Source: Alphaproteobacteria bacterium (GTDB lineage Bacteria; Pseudomonadota; Alphaproteobacteria; Micropepsales; Micropepsaceae). Taken from it: DNA of 64,000 nt. This document shows, piece after piece, positions 1-8,507 of the stretch. The notes beneath the pieces were generated by a model. It saw nothing but the letters and a program-made list of their open reading frames with translations, searched no databases and was not told the origin of the DNA. The stretch covers positions 157,580 through 221,579 of the forward strand of contig JAJPHG010000020.1 of NCBI GenBank assembly GCA_021325375.1. The letters are read 5' to 3'. Every line of letters begins with the position of its first letter. Position 1 is the first letter of the stretch. The translations under genes were made by a program, and so were the position numbers.

Positions 1-399
1 ATAGCCGTCCGGCGCCTGGCACGCCGCCAGCTCGTCCACGATATAGCCGACGCGGCGCTTGCATTCTTCGTCACCGGTCTGCGCGTGCATCAGTGCGCAG
101 GCGCTCAAATAATGGCCGAGCGTATGGCCGGCGATCGTATCGCTCTCCCAGCCGCCATAGACCTCGCCCTTCGGCGCCAGTCCCGCATGCAGGCGGAAAT
201 TGTGCAGCAGCCGGTCGGGCTCGAGCCGGTGGAGATAGGCGAGATTGGACTGGACCGCCTCCAGATAGGGCGACGGCTTGAGGCGCGCGGCCTCCATCGG
301 GAGCGGGCGCACCGGGACGCCAGAAGCCGTGGCCTGCGGCGCCAGCGTGACCGCGGCCGAGCTCAGCAAAAGCGTCCTGCGGGAAAGTGGCCAGAACAT
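1..399 (-). CDS. GH127 (DUF1680) glycoside hydrolase, N-terminal part
   Basis: The window edge cuts this gene, so only the first 133 codons are visible. The product resembles the N-terminus of the GH127 beta-L-arabinofuranosidase-type (DUF1680) family: a [11 protein letters not shown] segment, then a [19 protein letters not shown] segment, then the [10 protein letters not shown] helix. The first residues, [19 protein letters not shown], form a twin-arginine-like export signal (SRRTLLL followed by a hydrophobic stretch), so export through Tat to the periplasm is inferred. The family removes terminal arabinofuranose or related sugars from plant-type glycans; the exact substrate cannot be told here. 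It is transcribed divergently from ubiG, with only 23 bases between the two starts. Confidence 0.85.
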   Translation of the reverse strand, partial: MFWPLSRRTLLLSSAAVTLAPQATASGVPVRPLPMEAARLKPSPYLEAVQSNLAYLHRLEPDRLLHNFRLHAGLAPKGEVYGGWESDTIAGHTLGHYLSACALMHAQTGDEECKRRVGYIVDELAACQAPDGY

Positions 400-422
400 G
401 GGTTTTAGGCTACACGATCGGC

Positions 423-1157
423 ATGCAATCGTCCTCCGTCGACGCGGCCGAAGTCGCCAAATTCTCCGCCCTGGCGCAGGAGTGGTGGGACCCCGCGGGC
501 AAGTTCGCCCCGCTGCACAAATTCAACCCGGTCCGCCTCGGCTTCATCCGCGACACGGCGGAAGCGCATTTCGCGCGCGACCCGCGCGGCTTGCGTCCGT
601 TCGAAGGCTTGAGCCTGCTCGACATCGGCTGCGGCGGCGGGCTGCTTTCGGAGCCGATGGCCCGGCTGGGCTTCAAAGTCCTTGGCGCCGACGCATCCGA
701 GCGCAACATCAAGACCGCCGCCGCCCACGCCTCGGCCGCCGGCCTGGACGTCGACTACCGCGCGACGACCGCCGAGGACCTGGCCTCCGAAGGCCTGACC
801 TTCGACGTGGTCCTCAACATGGAGGTGGTCGAGCATGTGGCCGACCTCGCCGCCTATCTTTCGGCCTGCGCCCACCTGGTCCGGCCGGGCGGCGTGATGT
901 TCGTCGCCACCCTCAACAAGACCCTCAAATCGCTGGCGCTGGCGAAGATCGGGGCGGAGTACGTGCTGGGCTGGCTGCCGCGCGGGACGCACGACTGGAG
1001 CCGCTTCATCGAGCCCGCAAAGCTTCAAGCGATGCTTGAGGAGAACGGCCTCAACGTCCTGAAAACGCAGGGCGTTGCATTTAATCCCTTGGGCTGGGAC
1101 TGGCGGCTGTCCGCGGATACGGACGTGAATTACATGATGGTCGCATCCAAACCTTGA
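423..1157 (+). CDS. ubiG: UbiG, ubiquinone biosynthesis O-methyltransferase
   Basis: SAM-dependent methyltransferase that carries out both O-methylations of the ubiquinone ring. The 244-residue product has the UbiG N-terminus ([19 protein letters not shown], residues 14-32), the glycine-rich SAM motif LLDIGCGGG at 65-73, an acidic motif with GADAS around 90, and NMEVVEHV. The ATG at 423 is chosen because the family starts just before the [13 protein letters not shown] segment; an upstream in-frame ATG at 387 would run into the divergent neighbour's start region. Length and motifs are normal for the family, and no other ubiquinone gene is adjacent. Confidence 0.95.
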   Translation: MQSSSVDAAEVAKFSALAQEWWDPAGKFAPLHKFNPVRLGFIRDTAEAHFARDPRGLRPFEGLSLLDIGCGGGLLSEPMARLGFKVLGADASERNIKTAAAHASAAGLDVDYRATTAEDLASEGLTFDVVLNMEVVEHVADLAAYLSACAHLVRPGGVMFVATLNKTLKSLALAKIGAEYVLGWLPRGTHDWSRFIEPAKLQAMLEENGLNVLKTQGVAFNPLGWDWRLSADTDVNYMMVASKP

Positions 1158-1187
1158 GATCCCCGCATCCAGCCTAGGCGGGAGGGG

Positions 1188-2687
1188 ATGATGATGGACA
1201 GTGCGCGACGGCCTTGGGTCGTTCTGTCGGCGGCATGCCTTCTGATCCATCTCCTGGTCAACAACGGCTACGGCGCGTTCAGCGACGAGTTGTACTTCGT
1301 CGTCTGCGGCCTGCATCCGGCAGCCGGCTATGTGGACCAGCCGCCCCTGGTGCCGTGGATCGCGGGGGCGTCCTACACGCTGTTCGGAACTTGGCTCCTG
1401 CCCCTGCGCCTGGTGCCCGCGCTGTCGATGGCCGCGACGGTCGCGCTGACCGCCGAGCTGGCGCGATTGCTGGGCGGCAGCCGCTTCGCGCAGTGGCTCT
1501 CAGGGCTGGCGGTCCTGCTCGGCGGCGTGTTCCTGGTCGACGGCCTGCTGCTCACGACCGACATGATGCAGCCGCTCGCCTGGACCGGCCTGACCTGGGT
1601 GCTGGTCAAGCTCGCCCAGACGCGCGACGGGCGCTGGTGGCTCGCCTTCGGCCTGATCGTGGGCATTGGCTTGCTGAGCAAATACCTGATCGCGTTCTAT
1701 CTGCTTGGGCTCGCGGTCGGCGTCGCGCTCACGCCGCTGCGGCGCTGGTTCGCGAGTCCGTATCCCTATCTCGCCGCCGTCATCGCCCTGCTCTTCGCAG
1801 CACCCAGCGCCGTGTGGCAGGCGCAGCACGGCTGGCCCTTCCTGCAACTCGGCCAGGCGGGCGTGAGCGGCAAGAACCTCGCGCTGTCGCCGCTAGGTTT
1901 CTTCGCGCAGCAGATCCTGTTCGCGGGCCCGGCGGCGGCGCCGGTCTGGATCGCGGGCCTGTGGCGCTTCGGCGTGCGGCCGCCCCAGCCGGAGCTTCGC
2001 GTGTTCGCGCTCGCCTATGTCGCGATGGCGGCGTTGTTCCTGACGCTCCACGGCAAAGCCTATTACCTGGCGCCGATCTATCCGACGCTGCTCGCCGGCG
2101 GCGCGGTCGCGCTGGAGAACTGGTTCGGCCGTGCGTGGTTGCGCTCTTGTGTCCTGGCTTTCGTGACCGGCATCGGAGTTCTCCTCGCGCCGCTCGCGCT
2201 GCCCGTGCTGCCGCCCGAGCGTTATGGGGACTATGCGCGCGCGCTCGGAATCCCTTCAGGCGCCGCGGCGACGGAAAAGGGAAAGCCGAGCGCGCTGCCA
2301 CTCCACCTGGCGGGCATGTTCGGCTGGCGCGAGATGGCGGCGAAGGTCGACGCCGTCTGGCGCGCGTTGCCCGCCAAGGAGCGCGCGCATGCCGTGTTCT
2401 ACGGGCGCGACTACGGCGAGGCGGCGGCGGTCGCGGTCTACGGCCACGTGCCCGCCGTGAGCGGGCACAACAATTTTTTCCTCTGGGGCCCGAAGGACGG
2501 CAACGTCGTCATCACGCTTGGGAACGACGTGACGACGCTGACGGCGAATTATAAATCCGTCAGCGTCGCCGGCCGCATCGATGCGCCTTACGCCATGCCC
2601 TACGAGACCGGCATGCCGGTCACCGTCCTGCGCGAGCCGCGCGTGCCGCTTGCGGCGCTGTGGCCCAAGCTTCGGCACTACGACTGA
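1188..2687 (+). CDS. glycosyltransferase family 39, ArnT/PMT-like membrane protein
   Basis: A 499-residue integral membrane protein with about a dozen hydrophobic segments. Near the N-terminus the first extracytoplasmic loop holds FSDELYF (D33, E34), followed by YVDQPPLVPW, the arrangement seen in GT39 enzymes that use a polyprenyl-phosphate sugar. The KAYYLAPIYPTLLAGG segment before the C-terminal soluble part is also typical of this group. It probably transfers a sugar from undecaprenyl phosphate to a lipid or protein at the outer face of the inner membrane; the acceptor is unknown. Three ATGs in a row begin at 1188 behind a GGGAGGGG ribosome site, so the start could shift by two codons. 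It follows ubiG by 30 bases. Confidence 0.85.
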   Translation: MMMDSARRPWVVLSAACLLIHLLVNNGYGAFSDELYFVVCGLHPAAGYVDQPPLVPWIAGASYTLFGTWLLPLRLVPALSMAATVALTAELARLLGGSRFAQWLSGLAVLLGGVFLVDGLLLTTDMMQPLAWTGLTWVLVKLAQTRDGRWWLAFGLIVGIGLLSKYLIAFYLLGLAVGVALTPLRRWFASPYPYLAAVIALLFAAPSAVWQAQHGWPFLQLGQAGVSGKNLALSPLGFFAQQILFAGPAAAPVWIAGLWRFGVRPPQPELRVFALAYVAMAALFLTLHGKAYYLAPIYPTLLAGGAVALENWFGRAWLRSCVLAFVTGIGVLLAPLALPVLPPERYGDYARALGIPSGAAATEKGKPSALPLHLAGMFGWREMAAKVDAVWRALPAKERAHAVFYGRDYGEAAAVAVYGHVPAVSGHNNFFLWGPKDGNVVITLGNDVTTLTANYKSVSVAGRIDAPYAMPYETGMPVTVLREPRVPLAALWPKLRHYD

Positions 2688-2691
2688 GCGC

Positions 2692-3207
2692 CTATCTGCC
2701 CGGCTTCAGGCGGCCCGTATCGACGGTTGCCGGAAGCGGCAGCACCTTGCCCGGGGCCGTCGCGTTCAGCGTGAAGGCTTGCTTCGCCGAGGTGCAGAAC
2801 TGTGCCTGCTTCGGCGGCGTCATGCCCGGGACGAACGTGGCCGTGTAGCTCGTGATCGTTCCCTTGATCTGCGTGTGGCCGACGAAATGCATTGAGCCCG
2901 TGGTGTAGTAGTAGTCGTTTTGGCTGGTGAAATCCGCCGACCCGCTGCTGATGTCCTGGTTGAGTCCGAAGCCCCAACCTTCGTTCGCCGTGTTTCCGGT
3001 TTTCTTGCACGGCGCAATCATGCCCACGCTCATGCTGGTGACGGTGTAGGCGCTGCCGGAATGCGACACGACGAGAGAGATGGTTGCTCCGTCGGTCGAA
3101 CTTCCGGCAAAGCTTCCGGCCGCCTGCGCATAGGCACCGCCTGCGATCAGGCACGCCGCGCCGGCGATGCCCACGATAAATGAAATCCGTTTCATGATTA
3201 GCCTCAT
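2692..3207 (-). CDS. small secreted protein of unknown function
   Basis: I do not recognise the family. The 171-residue product begins with a Sec signal peptide (KRISFIVGIAGAACLIAGG, cleavage expected after AYA). The mature part is rich in Gly, Ser and Thr with alternating hydrophobic residues, suggesting a beta-sheet fold, and has three Cys that could form disulfides. An ATG at 3207 has an AGGGGG ribosome site about ten bases upstream; a second ATG at 3195 directly precedes KRIS and is the other possible start. In style it resembles the secreted protein encoded at 47004-47516, but I see no clear alignment between them. It converges on the GT39 gene with four bases between stop codons. Confidence 0.7.
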   Translation of the reverse strand: MRLIMKRISFIVGIAGAACLIAGGAYAQAAGSFAGSSTDGATISLVVSHSGSAYTVTSMSVGMIAPCKKTGNTANEGWGFGLNQDISSGSADFTSQNDYYYTTGSMHFVGHTQIKGTITSYTATFVPGMTPPKQAQFCTSAKQAFTLNATAPGKVLPLPATVDTGRLKPGR

Positions 3208-3262
3208 GTCGTTGTGCCCCCTGCATCTACTATAAGCGCTGGAACATGAGAACGCGAGGCGC

Positions 3263-3679
3263 CTAGTTCGCGGCTTCGTCCGGATCGGGCGGCAGGGGAG
3301 CCACGTCGATGCCCTCCTCCACCAGTTCCACCGCTTCCTTGACCGTGGATTCGCCGTAGATCTGGCGTTCTTCCGTCTCGCCGTAATGGATCTTGCGCGC
3401 TTCTTCGGCGAAACGGGGGCCGACATACTCCGCGTTGTCCTGAACGTATTTGCGCAGGCCCGTCATGAACTGGCGCATTTTGCGCATCTCTTCGGGCGCG
3501 GTGACGGACGTCTTGGTCCCCGCGACGGCGGGGGCCATGATCGCCTTCTCGACCTTGCGCGAGTTGCAGATGGGACAGACGAGCTTGGCCGAAGCGGCCT
3601 GCGCGTCGAACGCGGCGCCGTCCTTGAACCAGCCTTCGAACTCGTGCCCCGCCTTGCAGCGAAGATTGTAGACGATCAC
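3263..3679 (-). CDS. DUF1178 family protein
   Basis: A 138-residue protein matching the DUF1178 family found beside nitrilase genes in many alphaproteobacteria. It starts at a GTG (3677-3679), giving MIVYNLRCKAGHEFEGWF, the standard N-terminus of the family; longer in-frame readings run into unrelated sequence. A CPIC pair (residues 43-46), together with the earlier Cys8, suggests a small metal-binding ribbon. Function is unknown. In the usual order this gene directly follows the nitrilase; here two other genes (5100-5690 and 3742-5052) separate them, although all point the same way and could be cotranscribed. Confidence 0.9.
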   Translation of the reverse strand: MIVYNLRCKAGHEFEGWFKDGAAFDAQAASAKLVCPICNSRKVEKAIMAPAVAGTKTSVTAPEEMRKMRQFMTGLRKYVQDNAEYVGPRFAEEARKIHYGETEERQIYGESTVKEAVELVEEGIDVAPLPPDPDEAAN

Positions 3680-3741
3680 TTGTGCGGTATCCGCATTGCA
3701 CCAGGACCATGGACACAAAAGCCATCCCGGGCAAGCCGCCG

Positions 3742-5052
3742 TCAGGGCGGTGGCGCGATATCGGAAAACAGCTTGTAGGGGGGCGTGCGCAGATAAGCGG
3801 CGATCTGCAACTGCGCTTGATAGGGAACAGCGGCCCTGCGCGCATCCCAGAGCGCCAATTCCTCCGTCGACAGCCCGGTGGAATGGGCCATCGCGTCCAA
3901 GTCCGCGCCCTGCTGCTTCAGTGCGATTTTGAGGTCGATCGCCCAGCGGTCCGCTTCCTCCTGGACCTGAAATATCCTGGCGCCGGTCTCGCGCATCCAT
4001 TGCGTCACGCGACGCGAAAGGTAGCCGGACACGATGGCGAAGAACGAGACGAGATACGGACTGAGTTGTACGCTGCCGCCGGTGCCGTTGCCCGACTGTG
4101 CCAAGGTCAGCGCGCCGGCGCCCGCAAAGAAAAACACGGCGAGCGCGACGGATGCGCCAAGGGCGGTGCGAAACAGGTATACCCCGAACTTGTATTTGGT
4201 GTCTTCGAAGAGAATCTCCCGCGTGAGCGCGATCAATGCTCCCAGCACTCCCATCAGCACGGTGAGAAACAACGTCAGCACGATGCTTGGGAGAGAGACG
4301 AAATAGAACGGGAACCCGAAGAATATCCCTTGATAGGATTCCAGATCGTCGGTCACCTGCGCCTCGCTGTCGTTCTTCTTGAGGCGGTCGTACCACCGCT
4401 TGCTGTCGGCGGCGCTGACCCCGGCCATCTTCTCCGCGTAGTTCTTGTCCGCGATCTTGTTGTCCAGGGTGTCGACTTTCGTCTGAAGGGCGCGCAGGTC
4501 ACTGCGCGACGCATCCAGCAGCTTGCCAACGGCCTTGCTCTCGTCGGCCGGCATGGCTCTCCTGCGCTCATTGATGTATTTGGTCGCGCCGAAAATATCG
4601 TCGCTCGCAGACTCCAAGGAGCGCTCGAAATCGGCCGACTCAAAGCCGCCGGATATGTTCTTGGGCGCCACCATCAGCCGCGAATACAGTTCGGAAACGT
4701 CCGCCTTCAAGGCGCTACGCGTCATCGCAGCGGTCAGTTGCGCGGCGCGGACGTCGTTGTCGGCCTTGCCGAGCTTGCCCAAGTTCGCTTTGAGGTTGGC
4801 CGCGGAGGCCTGCGAGCCGCGAAGAATGTGGTTGTATTGATCAACGAGAAAGACGACTTGGCCCACGGTTCGCTGTTTCGAATCCGTGTTGCTCACGATC
4901 TGTGTCTGAAATTGCTGCGCCGCCATCGTAATGACGATGAAGCACATGCAGGACAGGAACGACACGATCAGGATAGCGGCCGTCGCCATGTTGGCGGCGA
5001 AGTTTTTGTGCTCCTCGATCGGGCGATCCGCCGGCAACACGTCCACGACCAT
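3742..5052 (-). CDS. four-TM membrane protein with a helical extracytoplasmic domain
   Basis: Unrecognised 436-residue membrane protein. By eye, membrane segments lie near residues 22-45, 252-277, 292-318 and 330-347. Between the first two is a stretch of about 200 residues rich in Ala, Lys, Asp and Leu that looks alpha-helical, like a sensory or coiled-coil domain. The C-terminal 90 residues are soluble and include EEADRWAIDLKIALKQ. The ATG at 5052 has a GGGGGCGGA ribosome site just upstream; a TTG at 5070 is possible but weaker. It sits inside the otherwise conserved comF-grxC-nitrilase-DUF1178 block and so looks like an insertion there. Confidence 0.75.
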   Translation of the reverse strand: MVVDVLPADRPIEEHKNFAANMATAAILIVSFLSCMCFIVITMAAQQFQTQIVSNTDSKQRTVGQVVFLVDQYNHILRGSQASAANLKANLGKLGKADNDVRAAQLTAAMTRSALKADVSELYSRLMVAPKNISGGFESADFERSLESASDDIFGATKYINERRRAMPADESKAVGKLLDASRSDLRALQTKVDTLDNKIADKNYAEKMAGVSAADSKRWYDRLKKNDSEAQVTDDLESYQGIFFGFPFYFVSLPSIVLTLFLTVLMGVLGALIALTREILFEDTKYKFGVYLFRTALGASVALAVFFFAGAGALTLAQSGNGTGGSVQLSPYLVSFFAIVSGYLSRRVTQWMRETGARIFQVQEEADRWAIDLKIALKQQGADLDAMAHSTGLSTEELALWDARRAAVPYQAQLQIAAYLRTPPYKLFSDIAPPP

Positions 5053-5099
5053 TTCCGCCCCCACAGACAATCAGAGATTGTATCGTGTGGCGTAGAAAA

Positions 5100-5690
5100 T
5101 CAAGTCCTTCCCAGCCGCCGCCGACCGGCGCTCGCGGCAAGCACGAGCCATGCGCCGAGGGCAGCGAGCTTCTCGTCCTGCGTCCAGGGCGCGCCCATTT
5201 CCTTGCCGAACGCGGCCAGACGCGCGCGCCAATCGGTGAGATGATCCGCCTCCGCCGCGATGTCGCGTTCGCGCAGACGCGACACGGCGATCCCGGCGCG
5301 CGTACAGGCATCGGCAACGACGTCGCGATAGAATTCGCCTTCCGCCGCATGGATCAGCGCATGCGATGCGAGGATCGTGCGCAGATCGGGAAGCGGCTTG
5401 CCGGATGCCGTCAACACGCAGCAACGCGATATCGGCTGCAGCGCCTTCAGCGCTTCGTCCGCCAGACGGTCCGCCACAGCCCGGCAGCGCGCGATGAATT
5501 CTTCGGCGCGTGCGAACGGCATCGGCTCGGCTTCGTGGAACGGTTGCTTGTGGCCGTCACAGAGCGTCATGCGGCCGCGCGCGACGATGGCGGGCGCGCC
5601 GGCGTCACCCGCAAGCACGCAATAGGCCGCCCAGCCTGAATGCGAGCGGACGCCCAATGCGCGCTTAGGGGCCTTCGAACTCCCGGTCAT
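5100..5690 (-). CDS. conserved hypothetical protein of the nitrilase/grx cluster
   Basis: A 196-residue protein whose start (ATG 5688-5690) overlaps the end of the nitrilase gene by 26 bases, so the two are probably translationally coupled. The N-terminal part (ALGVRSHSGWAAYCVLAG, then IVARGRMTLCDG) reads like the first strands of an RNase H-like fold, and the middle and C-terminal parts look helical (EEFIARCRAVADRLADEAL). I infer a nucleic-acid or nucleotide-linked role only from that pattern; no catalytic set is clear enough to name. Its stop is followed within 50 bases by the next gene on the same strand. Confidence 0.7.
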   Translation of the reverse strand: MTGSSKAPKRALGVRSHSGWAAYCVLAGDAGAPAIVARGRMTLCDGHKQPFHEAEPMPFARAEEFIARCRAVADRLADEALKALQPISRCCVLTASGKPLPDLRTILASHALIHAAEGEFYRDVVADACTRAGIAVSRLRERDIAAEADHLTDWRARLAAFGKEMGAPWTQDEKLAALGAWLVLAASAGRRRLGRT

Positions 5691-6486
5691 GCGACAAGCT
5701 TGGCACGCGCGAGCGCGCGGAGGTGGCAGCAGCAGGATCGACATCGGCCACGATCACGCCCGGCTCCGTCCCGGCCTCGGCAAGGATTTCGCCCCAGGGC
5801 GCTATGATGAGCGAATGCCCGTAGGTCTGACGGCCGTTCGCGTGTGTGCCGCCCTGCGCGGGCGCGATGACGAAGGCGCCGTTCTCGATCGCGCGGGCGC
5901 GCAGGAGCACGTGCCAGTGCGCCTTTCCCGTCGTCTCGGTAAACGCCGACGGCACGCTGAGCACCATCGCGCCCGCCTGCGCGAGCTTGCGATAGAGCCG
6001 CGCGAAGCGCAGGTCGTAGCATATCGTCATGCCGAGCCTGCCCCAGGGCAGATCGGCCGTGACGGCGCGGCGGCCGCCTTCGACGGTGTTGGACTCGCGA
6101 TAGCGCTCGCCCGAGCCCGGATCGGTGTCGAAAAGATGGATCTTGTCGTAGCGCGCCGCGATGCGTCCCTTCGCATCGATCAGGAAAGAGCGGTTGGCGG
6201 TCTTGGTGGCGCTCACCTTGATCGCGAGCGAGCCGATCAAGAGCCACACGCCCAATTCCTCTGCGAGCGCGCGAAACGCGGGCAGCGCGGGATCGGCGTC
6301 TTCGCTGAAGCTGCGCTCGAGCTTGGCGCCGCCGTCGGGCGCCATCAGCGTCGTGTTCTCGGGCGTGGCGATGAACTCGGCACCCAAAGCGCGCGCCTCG
6401 CGGACCAACTCCGACGTGATCTCGATGTTCTGCGCCACGTCGTCCGACGAGCGCAGCTGCACGCAGGCGGCGCGGAAGGCGCTCAT
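5665..6486 (-). CDS. carbon-nitrogen hydrolase (Nit/omega-amidase type)
   Basis: Nitrilase-superfamily amidase of 273 residues. The catalytic triad is visible: E43 (TPENTTL), K115 (YDKIHLFD) and C156 (TICYDLRF). The closest functional group is the Nit1/Nit2-like enzymes that hydrolyse deaminated glutathione or alpha-keto acid amides; that assignment is by family and neighbourhood, not proven. The start codon overlaps the grxC stop (ATGA), placing it in one transcript with grxC and probably comF. Pairing with a glutaredoxin gene fits a glutathione-repair role. Confidence 0.92.
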   Translation of the reverse strand: MSAFRAACVQLRSSDDVAQNIEITSELVREARALGAEFIATPENTTLMAPDGGAKLERSFSEDADPALPAFRALAEELGVWLLIGSLAIKVSATKTANRSFLIDAKGRIAARYDKIHLFDTDPGSGERYRESNTVEGGRRAVTADLPWGRLGMTICYDLRFARLYRKLAQAGAMVLSVPSAFTETTGKAHWHVLLRARAIENGAFVIAPAQGGTHANGRQTYGHSLIIAPWGEILAEAGTEPGVIVADVDPAAATSARSRVPSLSHDREFEGP

Positions 6487-6743
6487 TGCTTGTGCAGCAG
6501 CGGGTCCAGCCCGCCCGCGCGGTCTAGTGCGTAGAGGTCATCGCAGCCGCCGACATGGGTCTCGCCGATGAATATCTGCGGCACGGTGCGGCGGCCGTTG
6601 GTCTGCGCCTCCATCTCCACGCGCGCGTCGTGATCCATGAACACGTCGATCTCCTCGATCTCGGCGCCCTTCTTCTTCAGGAGCGACTTCGCCCGCACGC
6701 AATACGGGCAGATGGGTGTGGTGTAGATGCGGACCTTCGACAT
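6483..6743 (-). CDS. grxC: glutaredoxin 3
   Basis: Small (86 residues) glutaredoxin with the dithiol active site CPYC in YTTPICPYCVRAKSLL, the TVPQIFIG strand with its cis-proline, and the GGCDDLYAL glutathione-binding segment. It reduces disulfides and glutathione-mixed disulfides in the cytoplasm. The ATG at 6743 gives the standard SKVRIYTTP start; an earlier ATG at 6770 would add nine unrelated residues. It lies 49 bases downstream of comF on the same strand and overlaps the nitrilase start by four bases. Confidence 0.96.
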   Translation of the reverse strand: MSKVRIYTTPICPYCVRAKSLLKKKGAEIEEIDVFMDHDARVEMEAQTNGRRTVPQIFIGETHVGGCDDLYALDRAGGLDPLLHKQ

Positions 6744-6792
6744 ACGCGCACTCGCGGACGGCGGAATCACTACGACACTTCTATTACAACAA

Positions 6793-7557
6793 CTATATAG
6801 AGGTCGTTAGCGGCCTAACAACGCGGGCCAGGGCCAGGACGTGCACTTTTGCGGCCCCTGCGCGCTTTAGGGCACGGGCGCAGGCCTCCACCGTGGCGCC
6901 GGTCGTCAGCACGTCGTCGATCAGCAGGACCGCCCTGCCCTCGACCCGCCCCCGCCGCCCCGGCGGCACCCGGAAAGCGCCGCGCATGTTGCGCCGCCGA
7001 GCCTTTGCGGAGGGCATTTCGCCCTGGCTGGGCGTGGCGCGGACGCGGACCAGCACCAGCGGCTCGACCGTCTTGCCGGACAGCCGGCTGAGCCCACGGG
7101 CCAGCTCCGCCGATTGGTTGTAGCGCCGCGCCCACAATCTTGAGGCGTGCAGCGGCACCGGAACGATGATCTCGATGTCATCAAGCAGCACGCGGCCGGC
7201 GCGGTCCAACCAGCGCGCGAAGCCGGGGATCAGGTCGAGCCGGTCGGCGTGCTTGAGCGCCAGAATCGGCCCGCGGCTGCCTTCGTCATAGCGCATCACC
7301 GCGCGGGCGCGGTCGAAGGCGGGCGGCTCGGCGATGCAGGCCGCGCATCGTGTATCGGGTCCAGGGTCGAGCTCGAACGGAAGGCCGCAGCACATACAGG
7401 CGGGCCCGTCGAGGAACTCGATCTCCTGCCAGCACGCGGCACAGAGGCTTCCCGGCTCGGCCACCATCGCGCGGCAGCCGATGCAGAGCGGCGGATAGAG
7501 GAAGTCGAGCGCCGTGCGCCCCGCGCGCTTCCATGCGTTCTGCATCCCCGCCGTCAT
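6793..7557 (-). CDS. comF: ComF family phosphoribosyltransferase-like protein
   Basis: A 254-residue ComF/GntX-family protein. The N-terminal half has two zinc-ribbon type Cys sets (CIGC...CAAC and CMCC...CAAC). The C-terminal half is a phosphoribosyltransferase fold with the PRPP loop VLLIDDVLTTGAT near residues 209-221 and the YNQSAELARGL segment. In naturally competent bacteria ComF takes part in DNA uptake; in alphaproteobacteria its role is less clear. It is divergent from the methyltransferase gene, with only 17 bases between start codons, so both promoters must overlap coding sequence. Confidence 0.92.
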   Translation of the reverse strand: MTAGMQNAWKRAGRTALDFLYPPLCIGCRAMVAEPGSLCAACWQEIEFLDGPACMCCGLPFELDPGPDTRCAACIAEPPAFDRARAVMRYDEGSRGPILALKHADRLDLIPGFARWLDRAGRVLLDDIEIIVPVPLHASRLWARRYNQSAELARGLSRLSGKTVEPLVLVRVRATPSQGEMPSAKARRRNMRGAFRVPPGRRGRVEGRAVLLIDDVLTTGATVEACARALKRAGAAKVHVLALARVVRPLTTSI

Positions 7558-7574
7558 CTTGCTAGTATAGCAGC

Positions 7575-8339
7575 ATGACCGCGCCGCGCATTTTCGATTC
7601 CGCCGCCCTCGCCAGGCGCCGCGCGCGCGCGGGCCGCATCGCTGGCGACCGCTTTCTCGCGCGCGAGGCGGAGGAAAACCTGAGCCTGCGCATCGCGGCG
7701 GCCAACCGGCGCTTCGAGAGCGTGCTGCGGGTCGACGCGCTCGACGCGGACGAGACCGTGCCGGGCGAGGATGCGAGCTTCGACCTGGTGACGAGCACGC
7801 TCTCGCTGCACGCGGTCGACGACCTGCCCGGCGCGCTCGTCCAGATCCGCCGCAAGCTGAAGCCCGACGGGCTGTTCCTGGGCGCGCTGTTCGGCGGCGA
7901 GACGCTGAACGAGTTGCGCGATGCCTTCGCCACGGCCGAGATCGAGACGGTGGGCGGCGTCAGTCCCCGCGTCGCGCCGTTCGCCGATGTACGCGATCTG
8001 GGGAACCTCCTGCAGCGCGCAGGCTTCGCGCTTCCCGTCGCCGATCTGGAGCGCACGACGGTCAACTATCGCGACTTCTTCTCGCTGCTGCGCGATCTGC
8101 GCGCCCATGGCGAGACCAACGCGCTCGCGCAGCGCAGCCGAAAGTTCCTGCCGCGCAGGATGCTGGCCGCGCTTCTCGCCTCGTATCGGCCGGTGCGAGC
8201 GACCTTCGACATCGTCTATCTCACCGGCTGGGCCCCGCATGAGAGCCAGCAGAAGCCGCTCAAACCGGGCAGCGCGACGATGCGCCTCGCGGACGCGCTA
8301 GGCACGACGGAACGCTCGGCGGGAGAGAAGACGGGGTAG
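7575..8339 (+). CDS. NDUFAF5/BioC-like methyltransferase lacking SAM motif I
   Basis: Most of the 254-residue product aligns by eye with the alphaproteobacterial NDUFAF5-like methyltransferases usually found divergent from comF. It keeps FDLVTSTLSLHAVDDLPGA, GLFLGALFGGETL, VSPRVAPFADVRDLG and the C-terminal GWAPHESQQKPLKPGSA. The region that should hold the glycine-rich SAM loop (after RRFESVL, residue 45 onward) instead runs straight into RVDALDADETVP, so roughly 30 residues appear to be missing in frame. A second shortening appears before RATFDIVYLTGW. Activity is therefore doubtful: it may be a decaying or repurposed paralogue. Relatives hydroxylate or methylate respiratory complex I subunits or act in biotin synthesis. 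Confidence 0.8.
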   Translation: MTAPRIFDSAALARRRARAGRIAGDRFLAREAEENLSLRIAAANRRFESVLRVDALDADETVPGEDASFDLVTSTLSLHAVDDLPGALVQIRRKLKPDGLFLGALFGGETLNELRDAFATAEIETVGGVSPRVAPFADVRDLGNLLQRAGFALPVADLERTTVNYRDFFSLLRDLRAHGETNALAQRSRKFLPRRMLAALLASYRPVRATFDIVYLTGWAPHESQQKPLKPGSATMRLADALGTTERSAGEKTG

Positions 8340-8354
8340 AAACGGCGCGCCGCC

Positions 8355-8507
8355 CTAAAGGAACGGGATGATCATTTGCTCGAAGAAGGTCTTGACCGTC
8401 TGGCCGATGGTCGTGGCGCCGGTCACGATCAGGATGGAGATCAGGCTGGCGATGACCGCGTATTCGATCGCGGTCGTTCCCTTCCTGTCCCGGGCGACGT
8501 TGGTCAG
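8355..8507 (-). CDS. Flp family type IVb pilin, start codon unclear
   Basis: The reading frame encodes a typical Flp/Fap pilin: a short basic leader (VARDRKG), the prepilin cleavage region G/TTAIEYAVIA, and a hydrophobic helix through SLISILIVTGATTIGQTV. The stop is at 8355. No ATG, GTG or TTG lies in frame near the expected start. The only candidate of normal length is a CTG at 8505-8507 that overlaps the mutT stop (CTGA). The next in-frame ATG is 8588, deep inside mutT, and would give an overlong 36-residue leader. The protein would form tight-adherence pili with Tad machinery, none of which is in this window. Confidence 0.65.
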   Translation of the reverse strand: MTNVARDRKGTTAIEYAVIASLISILIVTGATTIGQTVKTFFEQMIIPFL

